NCBI GenBank assembly: GCA_037176905.1
Contig: JBBBWG010002781.1
Coordinates: forward strand, 1 to 64,000
Source of the DNA: Azolla pinnata
Lineage: Eukaryota; Streptophyta; Polypodiopsida; Salviniales; Salviniaceae
Direction of reading: 5' to 3'
Length of the DNA stretch: 64,000 nucleotides
Position numbers and translations under genes: made by a program. The notes beneath the pieces were generated by a model. The model was not told the DNA's origin. It did not search any database and saw nothing but the letters and a program-made list of their open reading frames with translations. Positions 37,901 to 48,609 of this stretch are shown piece by piece (the stretch's first letter is position 1; every line of letters begins with the position of its first letter).

Positions 37901-39819
37901 TCGAGGAAGAAAGGAAAAAAGATGCTGATCCATAAACTGTTATTTCTGATTACAATATAATGATTAATAATCAAACAAATGGTAGTTTGGGCAGTCATTT
38001 TGATAATTGTATAAAGATTAATTACACAAATATACATACAAGTACGATAATATTTTTATACGCTCGTTATTGTATGCTCCTAAGGAGTGATATGTCCACT
38101 TGACTGATTATATTTCGAAATTTTTTAGCTACTCCCAAAGCCCTAAAAACGACCATACATTTCAAGGATCTCCTTTATTTCAAATTTCTGCTGAACTGTT
38201 CTAGTCATATATCTGCAGCCCTCCATGTCTCGTTAATACAAATTTCACCCAATGAATTAATCTGCAAGAGATTTTTATGCATGGTATATAGAAAGTAACG
38301 TTTGCATTATATGATTCAATCTGTCAACAACAACAATTCATAATGTAACGTTGTACCTTTCAGATTCATGGTCGTTTCTTCGTGTTTTTGTTCTCTGTGA
38401 TATAGGTTGTGCACCATTAGAATAACTAATTTTTACAGCTGGAATTGTGGATAAGTCGTCGTCAGCATCAGAACCAATCAATTGTTTTACACTGGCAGAA
38501 GGATTCCGCATGAAAGTAAAGATATCAGAATCAAGAGTCAACGACTGAAAGATACATTCCAATAAAGTAATGCTTGATGAGATTCCTTTTACGTGGCTAA
38601 AAGAGAAATTATTTGGATGAAACTGGTATAAAATACATCATAGAAAGAGATAGTACCTGAAAGATCCTTTGTTGTAAAGGTGTAGATGTAGCTCATCAAC
38701 CACTTTAAAAAATAAAGTTCCACGCAGCTTTGAAAGATCTGATCGAACATCTTGAAGGGCTCCAACCTTCGCATATGATCCCAAGGCTCAAATATTATGA
38801 ATAAAGAACAGAGAAATTAAAATGACCCTTTACAAAAAATCAAGGGTGTGCCAATATTCGATCATATTATACCCCATTTATCCCTTCGCGATCAAACTGG
38901 CTGGTTGACACCAAATATAGTTGTACAGCAGCATAATACTGCTTTTCTGCAATCAATTTTTCAATCCTCGAAGGAACCTAACCATGAATAAGCATCAGGC
39001 ATCTACGTTTAAAACATGTGTCAAACTGATAAAATATATACATCAAGGAGACACAAGGTCTATCATTTCAATAAAACATTGTTACCTGAGATGCATTCTC
39101 AATTTGATCGAGCAGTGATAAAACATGACGAATAGTGAGAGAACGATACCAAAGCTGTTGAAGTTGTTTGTTCCGAGTCCCAAGTAGTTCTTTTGCCCTG
39201 TCCAAGTCATTCTTGAGGCCGTTGACACTAGAAGTGGAATCATTAAACATTTGAAGTATCTGCATTTGAAGTTAGTGAATCAAATTATCACTTTCAGCAA
39301 TTGAAAACAGACTTACTCGATGCAACTATACATCGGGACTCAGCATCAATTGATCATTTATATCATAGGTCTCCATGATTATGGATGATATGACAAACAA
39401 TCTCAAGGTTTCAAGAGCCTGCACCTTACTTTTCTAAACAAATACTAGGACCGCTAAAAAACCTGGGAATAATTGTGGAAGGCTTTGTTGAAGCCATCAT
39501 GGTATCCTTTCACAACATCATCAACAATATCCTCGATATCATCTCTTTGCTGACGTAGACTTTCGATAGCATCTTCTGGGACTTGCGATGTCAGAATTTC
39601 CACAACATGGGGAAGCGAATCGAACCTCGCCTGTTTCCAAACTTCATTGATTTCATCTAGTTCACTTTGTACGACCTGAAAGCAAACCATATACATAATA
39701 TCTTAGCACTTTCCTGCACTGCTTTAGATTCAAAATAGCAATTTTTCAATTTTGAGTCTACACACATTGATGATTGATAGATCGTATACCTGCCAATCAA
39801 CAGAGTGTCTGCGAGCCAT
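31989..39819 (-). CDS. SEC8: exocyst complex component SEC8 (EXOC4), 26 exons
   Basis: SEC8 is a core subunit of the octameric exocyst that tethers secretory vesicles at the plasma membrane. Exons 5' to 3': 39819-39790, 39675-39463, 39259-39086, 38977-38873, 38766-38657, 38596-38357, 37507-37363, 37246-37140, 36988-36672, 36589-36426, 36339-36224, 35452-35382, 35216-35086, 34998-34949, 34755-34655, 34470-34358, 34259-34152, 33897-33703, 33616-33531, 33407-33242, 33086-33009, 32930-32829, 32721-32644, 32398-32303, 32215-32166, 32082-31989. They join in frame to 1079 residues, against about 1053 in Arabidopsis from memory. Matching blocks include ARFDSLPHVVEILTS, GTRNKQLQQLWYRSLT, VGALQDVRSDLSKLRG, QKLRPTIHELII, EGYGTGAILPERGIYL and YDDAEEPEDF. 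The Sec8 N-terminal helical domain is intact. An alternative 10-codon first exon at 40866-40837 has the same phase, so the true start is unsettled. Confidence 0.93.
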
Positions 39820-40836
39820 TTTAAATCACAGGAAGGATAGGTATCTGAACAAGTTCTGGCTCAGAAAGAGCCCTGCTAATGAAAATATATGATACATCTC
39901 TGCAAACTCAGAAAAAATGTTTGTGAGCTATTTTGGATTAGAGATTAAGCTCATTTTTTTCACAAACAGTGCATGCCACCAACCAATTTCGCAAGTAAGC
40001 TTGACATTCTCTATGGCACAGAGCTATTGAAATCATATAAGATAGACAAGGTTCCATCTTTTTAGCACATTCCCACATATTATGAGTGTGTTAGCTAATT
40101 CAAGGAGTTCTTGCACAGATTTAGCACCAACTAGCAGCTTTAAACTTTGATTCACGTTTAAACCATTTTTACTCACAAACTGCTAATTCACAGAGCTTAT
40201 ACTACACACATCTACCAATCAACGGAAAGCAGCCATGAGCCGTATCAGATCAGTGATAGATAGAGAACTGTCTCAGCTAGTATAAGAGAATGATATACAA
40301 TGGAACCTTTTTCAGATCACAAGAAGTACTGCCTGTAAATTATTCTTCTTACGAAAGGAAGGATAGTGAGCCATGTTAGATCTCCCACAAAAGTAGAGAA
40401 GCCTTAGGTAATATATGCAATTGCTCCAAACAAATCCAACAATGACATACTCCACCTCCCTTCTTCAGATCATGCGTATGCAAAATCTCCAAGATGAATG
40501 TATATATATATATATAGCTAATCGGCAACAGGATCATGATCAATAAAATCAACAAGGCAAAATATGGGTACACTTGATGGCCATGGGTAGACCGTGACTT
40601 AAATAAACTGACACATCTTCCGACCAGGAGAAGGATTGTGAGCCATTTCAGATCATCAAAATACATGCATCTTAAAAATAAAATTTGCTCATAGACACCA
40701 CATTTAGATGCGGTGTGCTAAAAGACAGCACATTGAACGCAGAATCAGAAAAAGAAAAAAAACGAAACAAAGGAATGTGCTCCATGACTCAGGAACAGAA
40801 AGAACAAGAGTTGAAACAAAAGCATATACAACGTAC

Positions 40837-40866
40837 CTGAAAATCATGATATGTATTGTGATCCAT
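40837..40866 (-). CDS. SEC8: alternative SEC8 first coding exon
   Basis: ATG at 40866 opens ten codons (MDHNTYHDFQ) ending at a GTACGT donor. This is exactly the length and phase of the exon at 39819-39790 (MARRHSVDWQ, donor GTATAC), so either can splice to exon 2. GATCTCAG just upstream could be a 3' splice site. Because it lies nearer the presumed promoter, it may be the main start. Transcript evidence would decide. Confidence 0.4.
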
Positions 40867-41440
40867 TATCTGAGATCAAGCAGCAATTCAAAGCTTACAA
40901 TCGTTTTTTTCTTTTCTCTTTTTTTCGCTCGGCCTTGCGTCAGGAGTCCGTCGCAGGTCCTGAAGAAGAAATCGAAAGCCATTGAATTTGGCAAAAAAAG
41001 GAAACACAAAAAAAAAAATCGCTGCAACAACACGAACAAAAATCTCTGCAATCTGAAGAAGGATGGTACAAACCTGAGAGGAGCAACATGTGCGAATCTT
41101 AGGAAAGAATCAGAGCAAATCTGAGGAAAGAATCAAAGAATGCGGAGGTTCGAGAGGATCTGAGCAAACGAAGCAGCAGCAGCAGCAAGAAGAAGAAGAA
41201 GAAGAAGAAGAAGACGAAGACGAGGACGAGGACGAGGACGACGAAGACGAGGAGGAGGAGGAGGACGACGACGACGACGACAGCAGAGGCGAGGCTATGG
41301 CAGCTGCAGAATCATCATCTTCCTTCTCTGATTTCGTCCTGAGACCTGCAGAATCATCATCTTCCTTCTCTGATTTCGTCCTTGTCTCAGACCAGAAAAA
41401 CAGAAATGGTCGGATAGTTTCAGAACATTGCATTTCTAGC
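40867..41440. other. probable SEC8 5' region with GAA/GAC codon-like repeats
   Basis: A/T-rich sequence, then AGCAGCAGC, (GAA)n and GACGAG runs at about 41173-41282. A 45-bp tandem duplication at about 41295-41385 contains GCAGAATCATCATCTTCCTT. Probably the promoter and untranslated leader of minus-strand SEC8. No separate gene is supported. Confidence 0.45.
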
Positions 41441-41444
41441 CCAC

Positions 41445-42005
41445 CGCTCATGCATACATACACAAACACATACATGCACGCACACATACATGCATGCATA
41501 CATACAGACGCACGCACATACATACATACATACATGCACATACACACATATATCATATTGTCACACACATATCGGCACATGCATCCATGCATACACACAT
41601 ACAGAAATGCATACACAGATATGCACACGCATATACATACATGCATGCATGCATGCATGCACACATACGCACCTGCACATACAGCGGGCGGTTCACATAC
41701 ACATACATACATACATGTATACGTATATCATACGGTCACACACATACCGGCACATGCATCCATGCATACACACACACAGAAATACATACATACATATACA
41801 CACGCATATACATACATGCATGCATGCACACATGCACACATACATACATACATACACATACATACGTATATCATATCGTCACACACCTACTGGCACATGC
41901 ATCCATGCACACACACACATATACATGCATGCATGCACACATGCATACATGAATGGCACGCATGCACATACATGCATGCATACACACACATGCATACCGA
42001 TGATA
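41445..42005. repeat. ACATAC/ATGC satellite with three higher-order units
   Basis: Simple repeats of CATACATACATGCATG contain a longer unit with TATATCATA, GTCACACAC, GGCACATGCATCCATGCA. It occurs at about 41548, 41725 and 41867. Open frames with His/Tyr/Thr repeats result from the repeat. Confidence 0.85.
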
Positions 42006-42077
42006 AAACATGCATCCATTGGGTGCATTCGATCCTTCCCCACAGATACAATGTACATGTCGACGTGCACATTTTGC

Positions 42078-42146
42078 TTAGGGTTTAGGGTTTAGGGTAT
42101 AGGGTTTACTAGCATTGTGTTCTACGGGTTTAGGGTTTAGGGTTTA
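42078..42146 (+). repeat. interstitial telomere-type repeat (TTTAGGG)
   Basis: Two short arrays, 42078-42108 (four or five TTTAGGG units, one TATAGGG) and 42126-42146 (three units), are separated by 17 bp that include TAGCATTGTGTTC. The orientation is opposite to the array at position 1. A weaker relative (TTAGGGTTTAAGGTTTAGAG) lies at about 42869-42888. Confidence 0.85.
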
Positions 42147-43248
42147 CTTACACTGTGCTCTGGACCACTTTCCCTTCCTTGCTTACATCAATGTGCAAAG
42201 CCACATGCCATTCATTGTATCTAATGCTCAACGCCGACATTTTTCACATCCGGTAATTATGTATCCCAAACCCTTCCCGATTCACCAAACAATCACAACT
42301 TCAACTAATCAAGGAACAGAACAAGTTCTAACATCTTCATGAAGAATCAGAAAGACAAGCGATGAGAGCTTTGCCACAACTCCAGAGCCTCGACATACAA
42401 ATAAAAGTAGCCCAAGAGAAATCTCTATTGCAGCAACCGACGTTATTAGCATCTGACATCCAATCCAAAGCGGTCATAATTAGATCTAAGACACAACATA
42501 TGCCGCAACTCAAGTCCTACATCTGTAAATGGATTTATGCTGGCTGGAGCTGCATTCAATTATTGTTAGTTTATTATAAGCATCAAGCTTGGTATCATCA
42601 AAAGTTCCAATCACATAAAGCTACTTGACCCGCAAGAATCTGATACTGCAAATTGAACCTACCGCCTCTTCTTGTAGTGTGGGCATCATCTGTAAACAAT
42701 TATGAGCTATTGTTGATGGGAATGATACAAGCTCCAACAATACAAATCCAAGTTATACATGTAGCTTGAGGGAAACCATTGATAGACAAAACACTAAAAT
42801 TAGGGCATTTCATCCTTATCATTGTCGTCGTCATCATCGTCTTCCTTCTTCTTCTTCTTCTTCTTCTTAGGGTTTAAGGTTTAGAGTTTCAGAAGTAGAG
42901 CTTAGGGTTTCATCATTAGCATCTTTTTTCTTCTTCATCTTCTTTTCCAGCAAAATACTTTCACAATGTTTGTCACAATGCATTACTCCTCCGCACAGTC
43001 AACCTCGTTTGCCTTACAGATCAAACACCAGAAATCTTAAATACTTCTGAAAATGAAGGACCAAAAATTGTAACGTTTGTTTGGCCTTCCTCATCTTTCT
43101 TTCCAAATGGCATGTTTGTCCCAGATGCTTTCCATAAAATCACTGATGGATGGGGATGATCAACACAATAGATGTGAGCTAGCATTGCATTGTTCCAGTG
43201 TTGACTCTTGTTTAAGATACGCATGACATAGCACTAAAAACTCAAGGA
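42147..43248. other. spacer downstream of the HIT-like gene
   Basis: A CTT microsatellite lies at about 42841-42868. A 67-codon minus-strand frame (43021-43224) has ordinary composition (AHIYCVDHPHPSVILWKASG) and ends KISGV-stop, close to the SSGV-stop of the HIT-like gene just upstream. It could be an alternative 3' exon or a neighbouring fragment. No family recognised. Confidence 0.4.
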
Positions 43249-44028
43249 TCAGACACCAGAAGAAAGCTTATTCAGCTGCTTCTTCTTCTTCTCCTCCTTC
43301 AGTGCTTTGTTTTGAATCTTGAGCTGTTGCAATTGCTTCCATAACTCTTGCCTTGTCCCGCTCCATGCCCTACGATACTCGTCATACTTCTTCTCATCCA
43401 CCCATATCTTGAGATGCAAATGCTCAAGGTTTCGGTAGGTTCCATGGTTCAATATCATACTGGTAAATGGAAGCTTTGAATTCCTCAAGGCTCTAACAGA
43501 CAAGTTCCACAAGCCGAAGAGCTCCTCGTCATTCAGTTCAGACATTCTACCCACATGCCTCACAGGAGTAACGACAAATCCACTTCTCCCTTTTGCATCC
43601 AATCGACACACAGCATATGGCTGATCACAATACTCGTCTAAAATGCAATCTTGGGCTTTCAAGCTACACCCTTCAAAATGGAAAAGAGGTGCATTTGGAT
43701 AGCAAGATATACAACCCTCCCGGGGCAGCATCAAAGGCCCTGACCTTTCAGCTCCAAAGAAGATATTCATCCTGAAATCATCCTCTACATCCACAATTTT
43801 CATATGGAAGTCGCGGATCTTCCGAACCTCTTCAACTTCCATTGCGACACCCCTGAAGAAAGCTACTACCTCTGCTTGCGGAGTGCTCTCGATGAAGGTG
43901 CAGAAATCTGTACATGGCTGCTTTGCATATCGAAGCTCAAGGAGCTTCCCTCGAGACATCTCTTTACAGATGACTAGATGATTGTTCGATGCTTGATGGG
44001 ATGGTGAGTCAGCAGATGCAGAAAACAT
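43249..44028 (-). CDS. HIT-like superfamily protein, single exon
   Basis: An uninterrupted 259-residue frame starts at ATG 44028 (MFSASADSPSHQ). The C-terminal half carries HIT-family hallmarks: VVTPVRHVGRMSELNDEELF resembles the first HIT strand-helix region, and MILNHGTYRNLEHLHLK at about 189-205 resembles the His-x-His-x-His signature, with two of the histidines visible. CwfJ-C-type proteins share the LNHGxYRN and HLHLK pattern. HIT proteins bind or hydrolyse nucleotides. Substrate and catalytic competence are unknown, and the partial triad leaves activity doubtful. The first 110 residues match nothing I recognise. A Lys-rich coiled tail (KEEKKKKQLNK) ends the protein. Confidence 0.7.
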   Translation of the reverse strand: MFSASADSPSHQASNNHLVICKEMSRGKLLELRYAKQPCTDFCTFIESTPQAEVVAFFRGVAMEVEEVRKIRDFHMKIVDVEDDFRMNIFFGAERSGPLMLPREGCISCYPNAPLFHFEGCSLKAQDCILDEYCDQPYAVCRLDAKGRSGFVVTPVRHVGRMSELNDEELFGLWNLSVRALRNSKLPFTSMILNHGTYRNLEHLHLKIWVDEKKYDEYRRAWSGTRQELWKQLQQLKIQNKALKEEKKKKQLNKLSSGV

Positions 44029-45186
44029 CTTGATTAACCCTAGTTTCACAAGCTATAACAGCGTTTAGAGTTTCCATTAAAATCATAAGCAATGTAAGCC
44101 AGAAAAATAAGAGAATAAAGAGTCCATTTGAATCAGAAAACAGTATCCTTACACGGTGTGGGTTCACAGGTGTTAAAGAAAGGACTTGATTGAACTGAAC
44201 CTAGATGCATGTGTGTAATAGATGTAGATGCCAACAACATCTTGATTATAGCCTAGTTTTACAAACTTCAAGAAATATCTAGTTAAACAAGGCATGCTGA
44301 ATCTTATTACTCGGAGATATGATTTACTCTAAATAGAAATCCTTTGCTTCCTCAGTCGAATATTTGACTGTTTCTTTGGATCTTTCCATCCATGATGTTT
44401 CCTGTGATAATAACGAAAAAACTGAGTTTGCTAGACTTTAGGGCCATCAGTGTGTTTCTTGTGAAGCAAGAATGCAAAATCTGCTGAAGGAATCCCTTCT
44501 GGATGCATAATCTTTCCTTTCACCAACTGGCAAATATGGATTCAGCTTACTAAATGATGCTATGGCTTCTGCAGAACCATGAATCCCATAGCATATCTTT
44601 ACATAATGTTGACTAGATTTCTGGCTAATATGATTCCTGGCTAGCATGATTTCTGGCTAACATGCTTCGTGAAACAGCAATGAAGGATCTGTTGATGGGA
44701 TTCCTTTTTGGAAGCATCTTCATTTGTTAACCGACCGGAGAAATGGTGGTTGACCAGTCTATTATCAGAAGCTTATGGATACCAAAGAAGCATGAGTTAC
44801 AATACATATAATTATATAAAGTTTGGTGAATTTGGGGCTGATCGACATGCTTGCTGATATGAAAGGCTGTAACAAAGTATCGATTTTCCAGGGTTTTAAC
44901 TACGAAACTGTGTAATATCTGTAAGCAATTGCACTTTCTTGAACACAAAAGACGTATATGATCAGCTGCTACACGCATTACGAAATCTAAGTGTAAAAGT
45001 GTTCAGCCAAAGAATTCATTGACCTTTTCGAAGAAAAAAACATGCTTGCTTTAATCTGAAATCCAGATTCACAAGTTGCATAGCCGAAAATGTGATAATC
45101 ATCGAAAGAACGCCTTCCTTTTAATTTCTTCCATGACCCATAGGAAGAAAAACTAAGATGAGATAAAAGAAAGAAGGCAAAAAGTT
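44029..45186. other. spacer upstream of the HIT-like gene
   Basis: Contains short internal repeats (GATTYCTGGCTARCATG around 44620-44665, and two related blocks near 44450-44530 and 44680-44720). No coding sequence recognised. It probably includes the HIT-like gene's promoter. Confidence 0.4.
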
Positions 45187-45530
45187 TTTCCGTGGATTCA
45201 CTCACTCGTTCACGCACGTCCATTCATTCATTCATTCATTCATTCACTCATTCATTCATCCGTTCATTCATTCATCCATTCATTCATCCATTCATCCGTT
45301 CATTCATTCATCCATTCATTCATCCATTCACTGATTCAATCATTCACAGAGTTGGATTACAAACCTGAGAGTTTTTTTCCATGGATAGAAGGCAACACGC
45401 TTTTCCATGGATTCCCTCACTCATTCGCTCGTCCATTCATTCATTCATTCATTCATTCATTCATCCATCCACCGATTCAATCATTCACAGAGTTGGATTA
45501 CAAACCCGAGAGCTTTTTTCCATGGAAAAT
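45187..45530. repeat. TTCA/ATTC tetranucleotide tract with a 141-bp duplication
   Basis: Imperfect (TTCA)n runs lie at about 45221-45345 and 45437-45487. A unit with CATTCACAGAGTTGGATTAC, AAACCYGAGAG and TTTTTTCCATGG occurs at about 45341 and again at about 45482. Confidence 0.85.
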
Positions 45531-45779
45531 CGACCGATGTGCGAGCGGAGGAGGCCGAGGAGCAGGACAGGCCGCACGGCCTTCGTCATCGTCATCGTTA
45601 TCGCCACGATTGCTCGGTTTCTGTCGCTGTGACTTCAGGCTTTTGAATGAAGTGAAGAACAAAGAAGACGAAGAAGAAGAAGAAAAGAAAAGTCGGCCCC
45701 AGAGTTCAATCACATCTGATGTAATTAACAAAAGCCAGAATGGACTCTGATCATTTTCAGCATCTGATTCCCAATGCAA

Positions 45780-46200
45780 GTCAGTAATCATCGGTAATCA
45801 TCGTGATAATCACCATCATAATCATCATCATAATCATCATAATCATCGTCATAATCATCATCCCAATGCACGATTTGTTTGGGTTTTTATGGCATCGATC
45901 CTCGATCATCATTCGTGTAAAATCTGGAGAAACTTGTCGAGATTGTCGGTATTATAGGTCCGAGCTGTTTCTCGTTCCTGCCCCGTGTTGTGTTTCTTGT
46001 GGTCAGTAATCGTCGCTAATCACCAGCATTTGATTCCCAATGCAAGTCCGTAATCGTGCTCGATTTATTTGGGTTTTTATGGCATCGATCCTCGATCATC
46101 ATTTGTGTAAAATCTACAGAAACTTGTTGAGATTGTCGGTAGTATAGGTGCGAGATGTTTCTCGTTCCTGCCCCGTGTTGTGTTTCGTGTGGTTATAGCA
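45780..46200. repeat. ATC microsatellite and a 190-bp tandem duplication
   Basis: (ATAATCATC)n lies at about 45800-45862. Two copies of a roughly 140-bp segment start at about 45871 and 46061, sharing TGGGTTTTTATGGCATCGAT, CCTCGATCATCAT and TTTCTCGTTCCTGCCCCGTG. Confidence 0.85.
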
Positions 46201-46961
46201 TCAAGCTCGACGCAGAAAACCAATGCAAGGCAATGCTTTGCTTTGTGGTAGAGGGGAAGATCGTTTGCATTCGCTTTGGCAGAAGAAGATCGACGAGCCG
46301 AGGAGATCGTCTTCTGTGTCAGCCGCTCGGAGCAGACTTGCAATAAAACCAAATCTAGTGCTTGTCTTGCATACGAGTAACATGTTCGTAAGAATGCCAT
46401 CTTACATTCGATGCAAGATTACTAGCGACCTCCTCCATAAACCCCGCTCTAGGCTCCGATACCCCCTCCCCACAACAGTTGCCAGTTAATTACAGTTTGA
46501 TCAATCGATCCCCAAGTTTGTTGGGCCTGAATCAACGATCTAATGATGCAGCTAGCCAACGGTTGAAGGATTCCCTTGATCTGATGATGATGATGATGTT
46601 GTTGTTGTTGTCGATGTCATGATGCTAGGATCGAAGTCGTTGAATGCGCTGCTCTCATTCTGATTTGGCGAAGATGACGATCAGGATGGTGACAATGAAG
46701 ATGAGGATGATGATCAGACGACGGTGGTGGTGGTGGTGATGATCGTTGTGATGAAGCATGATGATGATGGTCATGTTAAACCCCAACCAAAATTGAAAAA
46801 TGGCCTCTAAATACATCCAACACCACAAAAGAAAATCCCAGAAGATTTTAGGCCTCACAAAAAGGGCAAGGGAAAAAAAAACAAAACATCCAGAGATTTC
46901 CTTAGAAAAATAAGAAAATTTAATACCGAAGCATTTTTCAAACAGCACAAAAAAAAAACGT
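46201..46961. other. intergenic spacer, nothing recognised
   Basis: Holds GAT/GTT triplet runs near 46585-46610 and GGTGGTGGT/GATGATGAT near 46720-46770. Overlapping frames at 46077-46489 on both strands have no recognisable domain. Confidence 0.45.
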
Positions 46962-47330
46962 CTGACAAAATTACAAATTACATTTTAACGCCTGCGGAAA
47001 CACAACTCAACGCCTACTCTCGTCTTCCACTGAAAATGAACCCGCCGGATTAATTCCGTGCGGTGTAACGTCGATTGGTTTTGATTTCTAATCATTTCCC
47101 ATCAACCGATCCGCATCGGTTCCCTTTACCACATTCGATCAGCAGGTTAATCGATCATCGCCTTAAATTGATCGGGCATCCAATTAATCCAATTAATCGA
47201 TCGGCGCCTTATTAAATCTGGCGTCAATCGAGCAATCGAGCATCGATCGATCAGTTAATTTGACGTTAATCAAGCTCAGAATCAGTCAGATATGGTGTTA
47301 ATCAATTCAGCTTCGCATTAGGGTTTAAAA
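46962..47330 (+). mobile_element. MITE-like element copy 2 (right end missing)
   Basis: The left end matches copy 1 (AAATTACATTTTAACGCCTG, CGCCTA, TCTTCCACTRAAAAT). The interior runs collinear with it (GGATTAATTCCG, TCCCTTTACCACATTCGAT, CAGTTAATTTGACGTTAATC). The similarity stops near GCATTAGGGTTTAAAA, and the right inverted repeat is not seen. GC content is higher than in copy 1, so the copies are well diverged. Confidence 0.6.
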
Positions 47331-47598
47331 AGCAAAATGCAAAAAGCAAAAAAGCAAAAAGCAAAACGCAAAACGCGGCTCAAATAATTTCATTCACTTT
47401 TTCCTTTTTCGGCCTTTTGTCTTCTGCGTCGCCTTCTGCTTCAGACTTCTGCCTTCTCCTTCCTGCTCCTGCTTCAGACTCCGCCATCGCTATTAGGGTT
47501 TCGACAGCGTCGCCTGCGCCACAGAAGCCGGCAGCAGAAGCAAGCTTTTGGTCCCCTCCCCCCCGTGTCATTGGCAGATTTGCACAGAGAAGAAAGAA

Positions 47599-47630
<32 letters not shown>

Positions 47631-48609
47631 GAGAAAGAAAGAAAGAAAGAAAGAAAGGAGAAAGAAAGAAAGGAGAAGATTTGAAGCGAGGAAGGAGAAG
47701 AAAGAAGGACGAAAACGAAGATTCCAGGAGAGAACGGAGAAGGAAGCAGGAAGCAGGAGATTCCAGGGGAGAACGCAGAGGAAGGAAGGAAGCAGAAGAA
47801 GATTCGAGGAGAGAACGGAGACGAAGGAAGGAAGCAGAAGAAGATTCGAGGAGAGAACGGAGGACGAGGAAGGAAGCAGAAGAAGATTCGAGGAGAGAAC
47901 GGAGGAGGAGGAAGGAAGCAGAAGAAGATTCGAGGAGAGAACGGAGGAGGAGGAGGAAGGAAGGAAGAAGAAGATTCGAGGAGAGAAAGGAGGAGGAGCA
48001 GGAAGAAGAAGAAGAAAGGGAAGCATCTGTGATGGAGACGATTGCCTGTCCCTCTCCTCCTTCCTTCAAAGCTTTTGCCTGAGAGCTTTTGCCTGAGAGC
48101 TCCATTGTACGAATCCACGAAAAGAAACGCCAGGGAGGACGGCGAAATTCCGGAATGTGCTCAATGCTTCACAAGCATTTCGCATTGATAGTAGCTCCAA
48201 AATGGTATTTTGGTTTCCTTAGCACCTTGTTCTCTCAATGACGCTTCTCCTGCGCTGCCCCTGTGCAATCTCTGAAAGAAGCTATTTTTACACGGAGAAG
48301 CAGAACGCGAATTGTGAGTTCAGGGAAAAGAGTCTGCTCAAGAAAAGAAAAGAAAAGAAAAGAAAAAGAACAGTTTCAGGATCCGTTGTTTTGTTTTCTC
48401 TGGAAGCAATCTTCGGTATTCTTCTTAGATGAATGATTGAATCGAGAATACAGATGTGCAAATAGAAGATTTGGCCTGACTCTGCCAGAAAGGATTCGGA
48501 GATGCGGTTATTGCTTTTTGATGCAGTTCTTGGATCGCTGATGGAGAGAAGAAGAAGAAGAAGAAGAAGAAGAAGAACACGAGAGCACCATCTCTGAAGG
48601 CAAGTGACT
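47331..48609. other. repeat-rich leader upstream of the 48.6-kb gene
   Basis: Contains AGCAAAA repeats (about 47328-47380), (GAAA)n at about 47590-47675 and a 42-bp minisatellite at about 47700-48000. A second GAA run lies at about 48548-48577, just before the ATG at 48610. Open frames on both strands through the minisatellite are low-complexity. Part of this is probably the 5' UTR and promoter of the next gene. Confidence 0.5.
47700..48000. repeat. 42-bp minisatellite, about six to seven copies
   Basis: The unit is close to AAGCAGAAGAAGATTCGAGG followed by AGAGAACGGAGGAGGAGGAAGG. 42 bp equals 14 codons, so all frames stay open unless a stop is built in. That explains the long open frames on both strands. 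Confidence 0.85.

Noticed and set aside
41090-42095. Asp/Glu-rich then His/Tyr/Thr-rich frames
   Set aside because: They come from GAA/GAC triplets and the ACATAC satellite.
47417-48105. Overlapping 180-240 codon frames on both strands
   Set aside because: Most of their length is the 42-bp minisatellite and (GAAA)n. A minus-strand MAESEAGAGRRRQKSEAEG start was considered, but no following exon was found.
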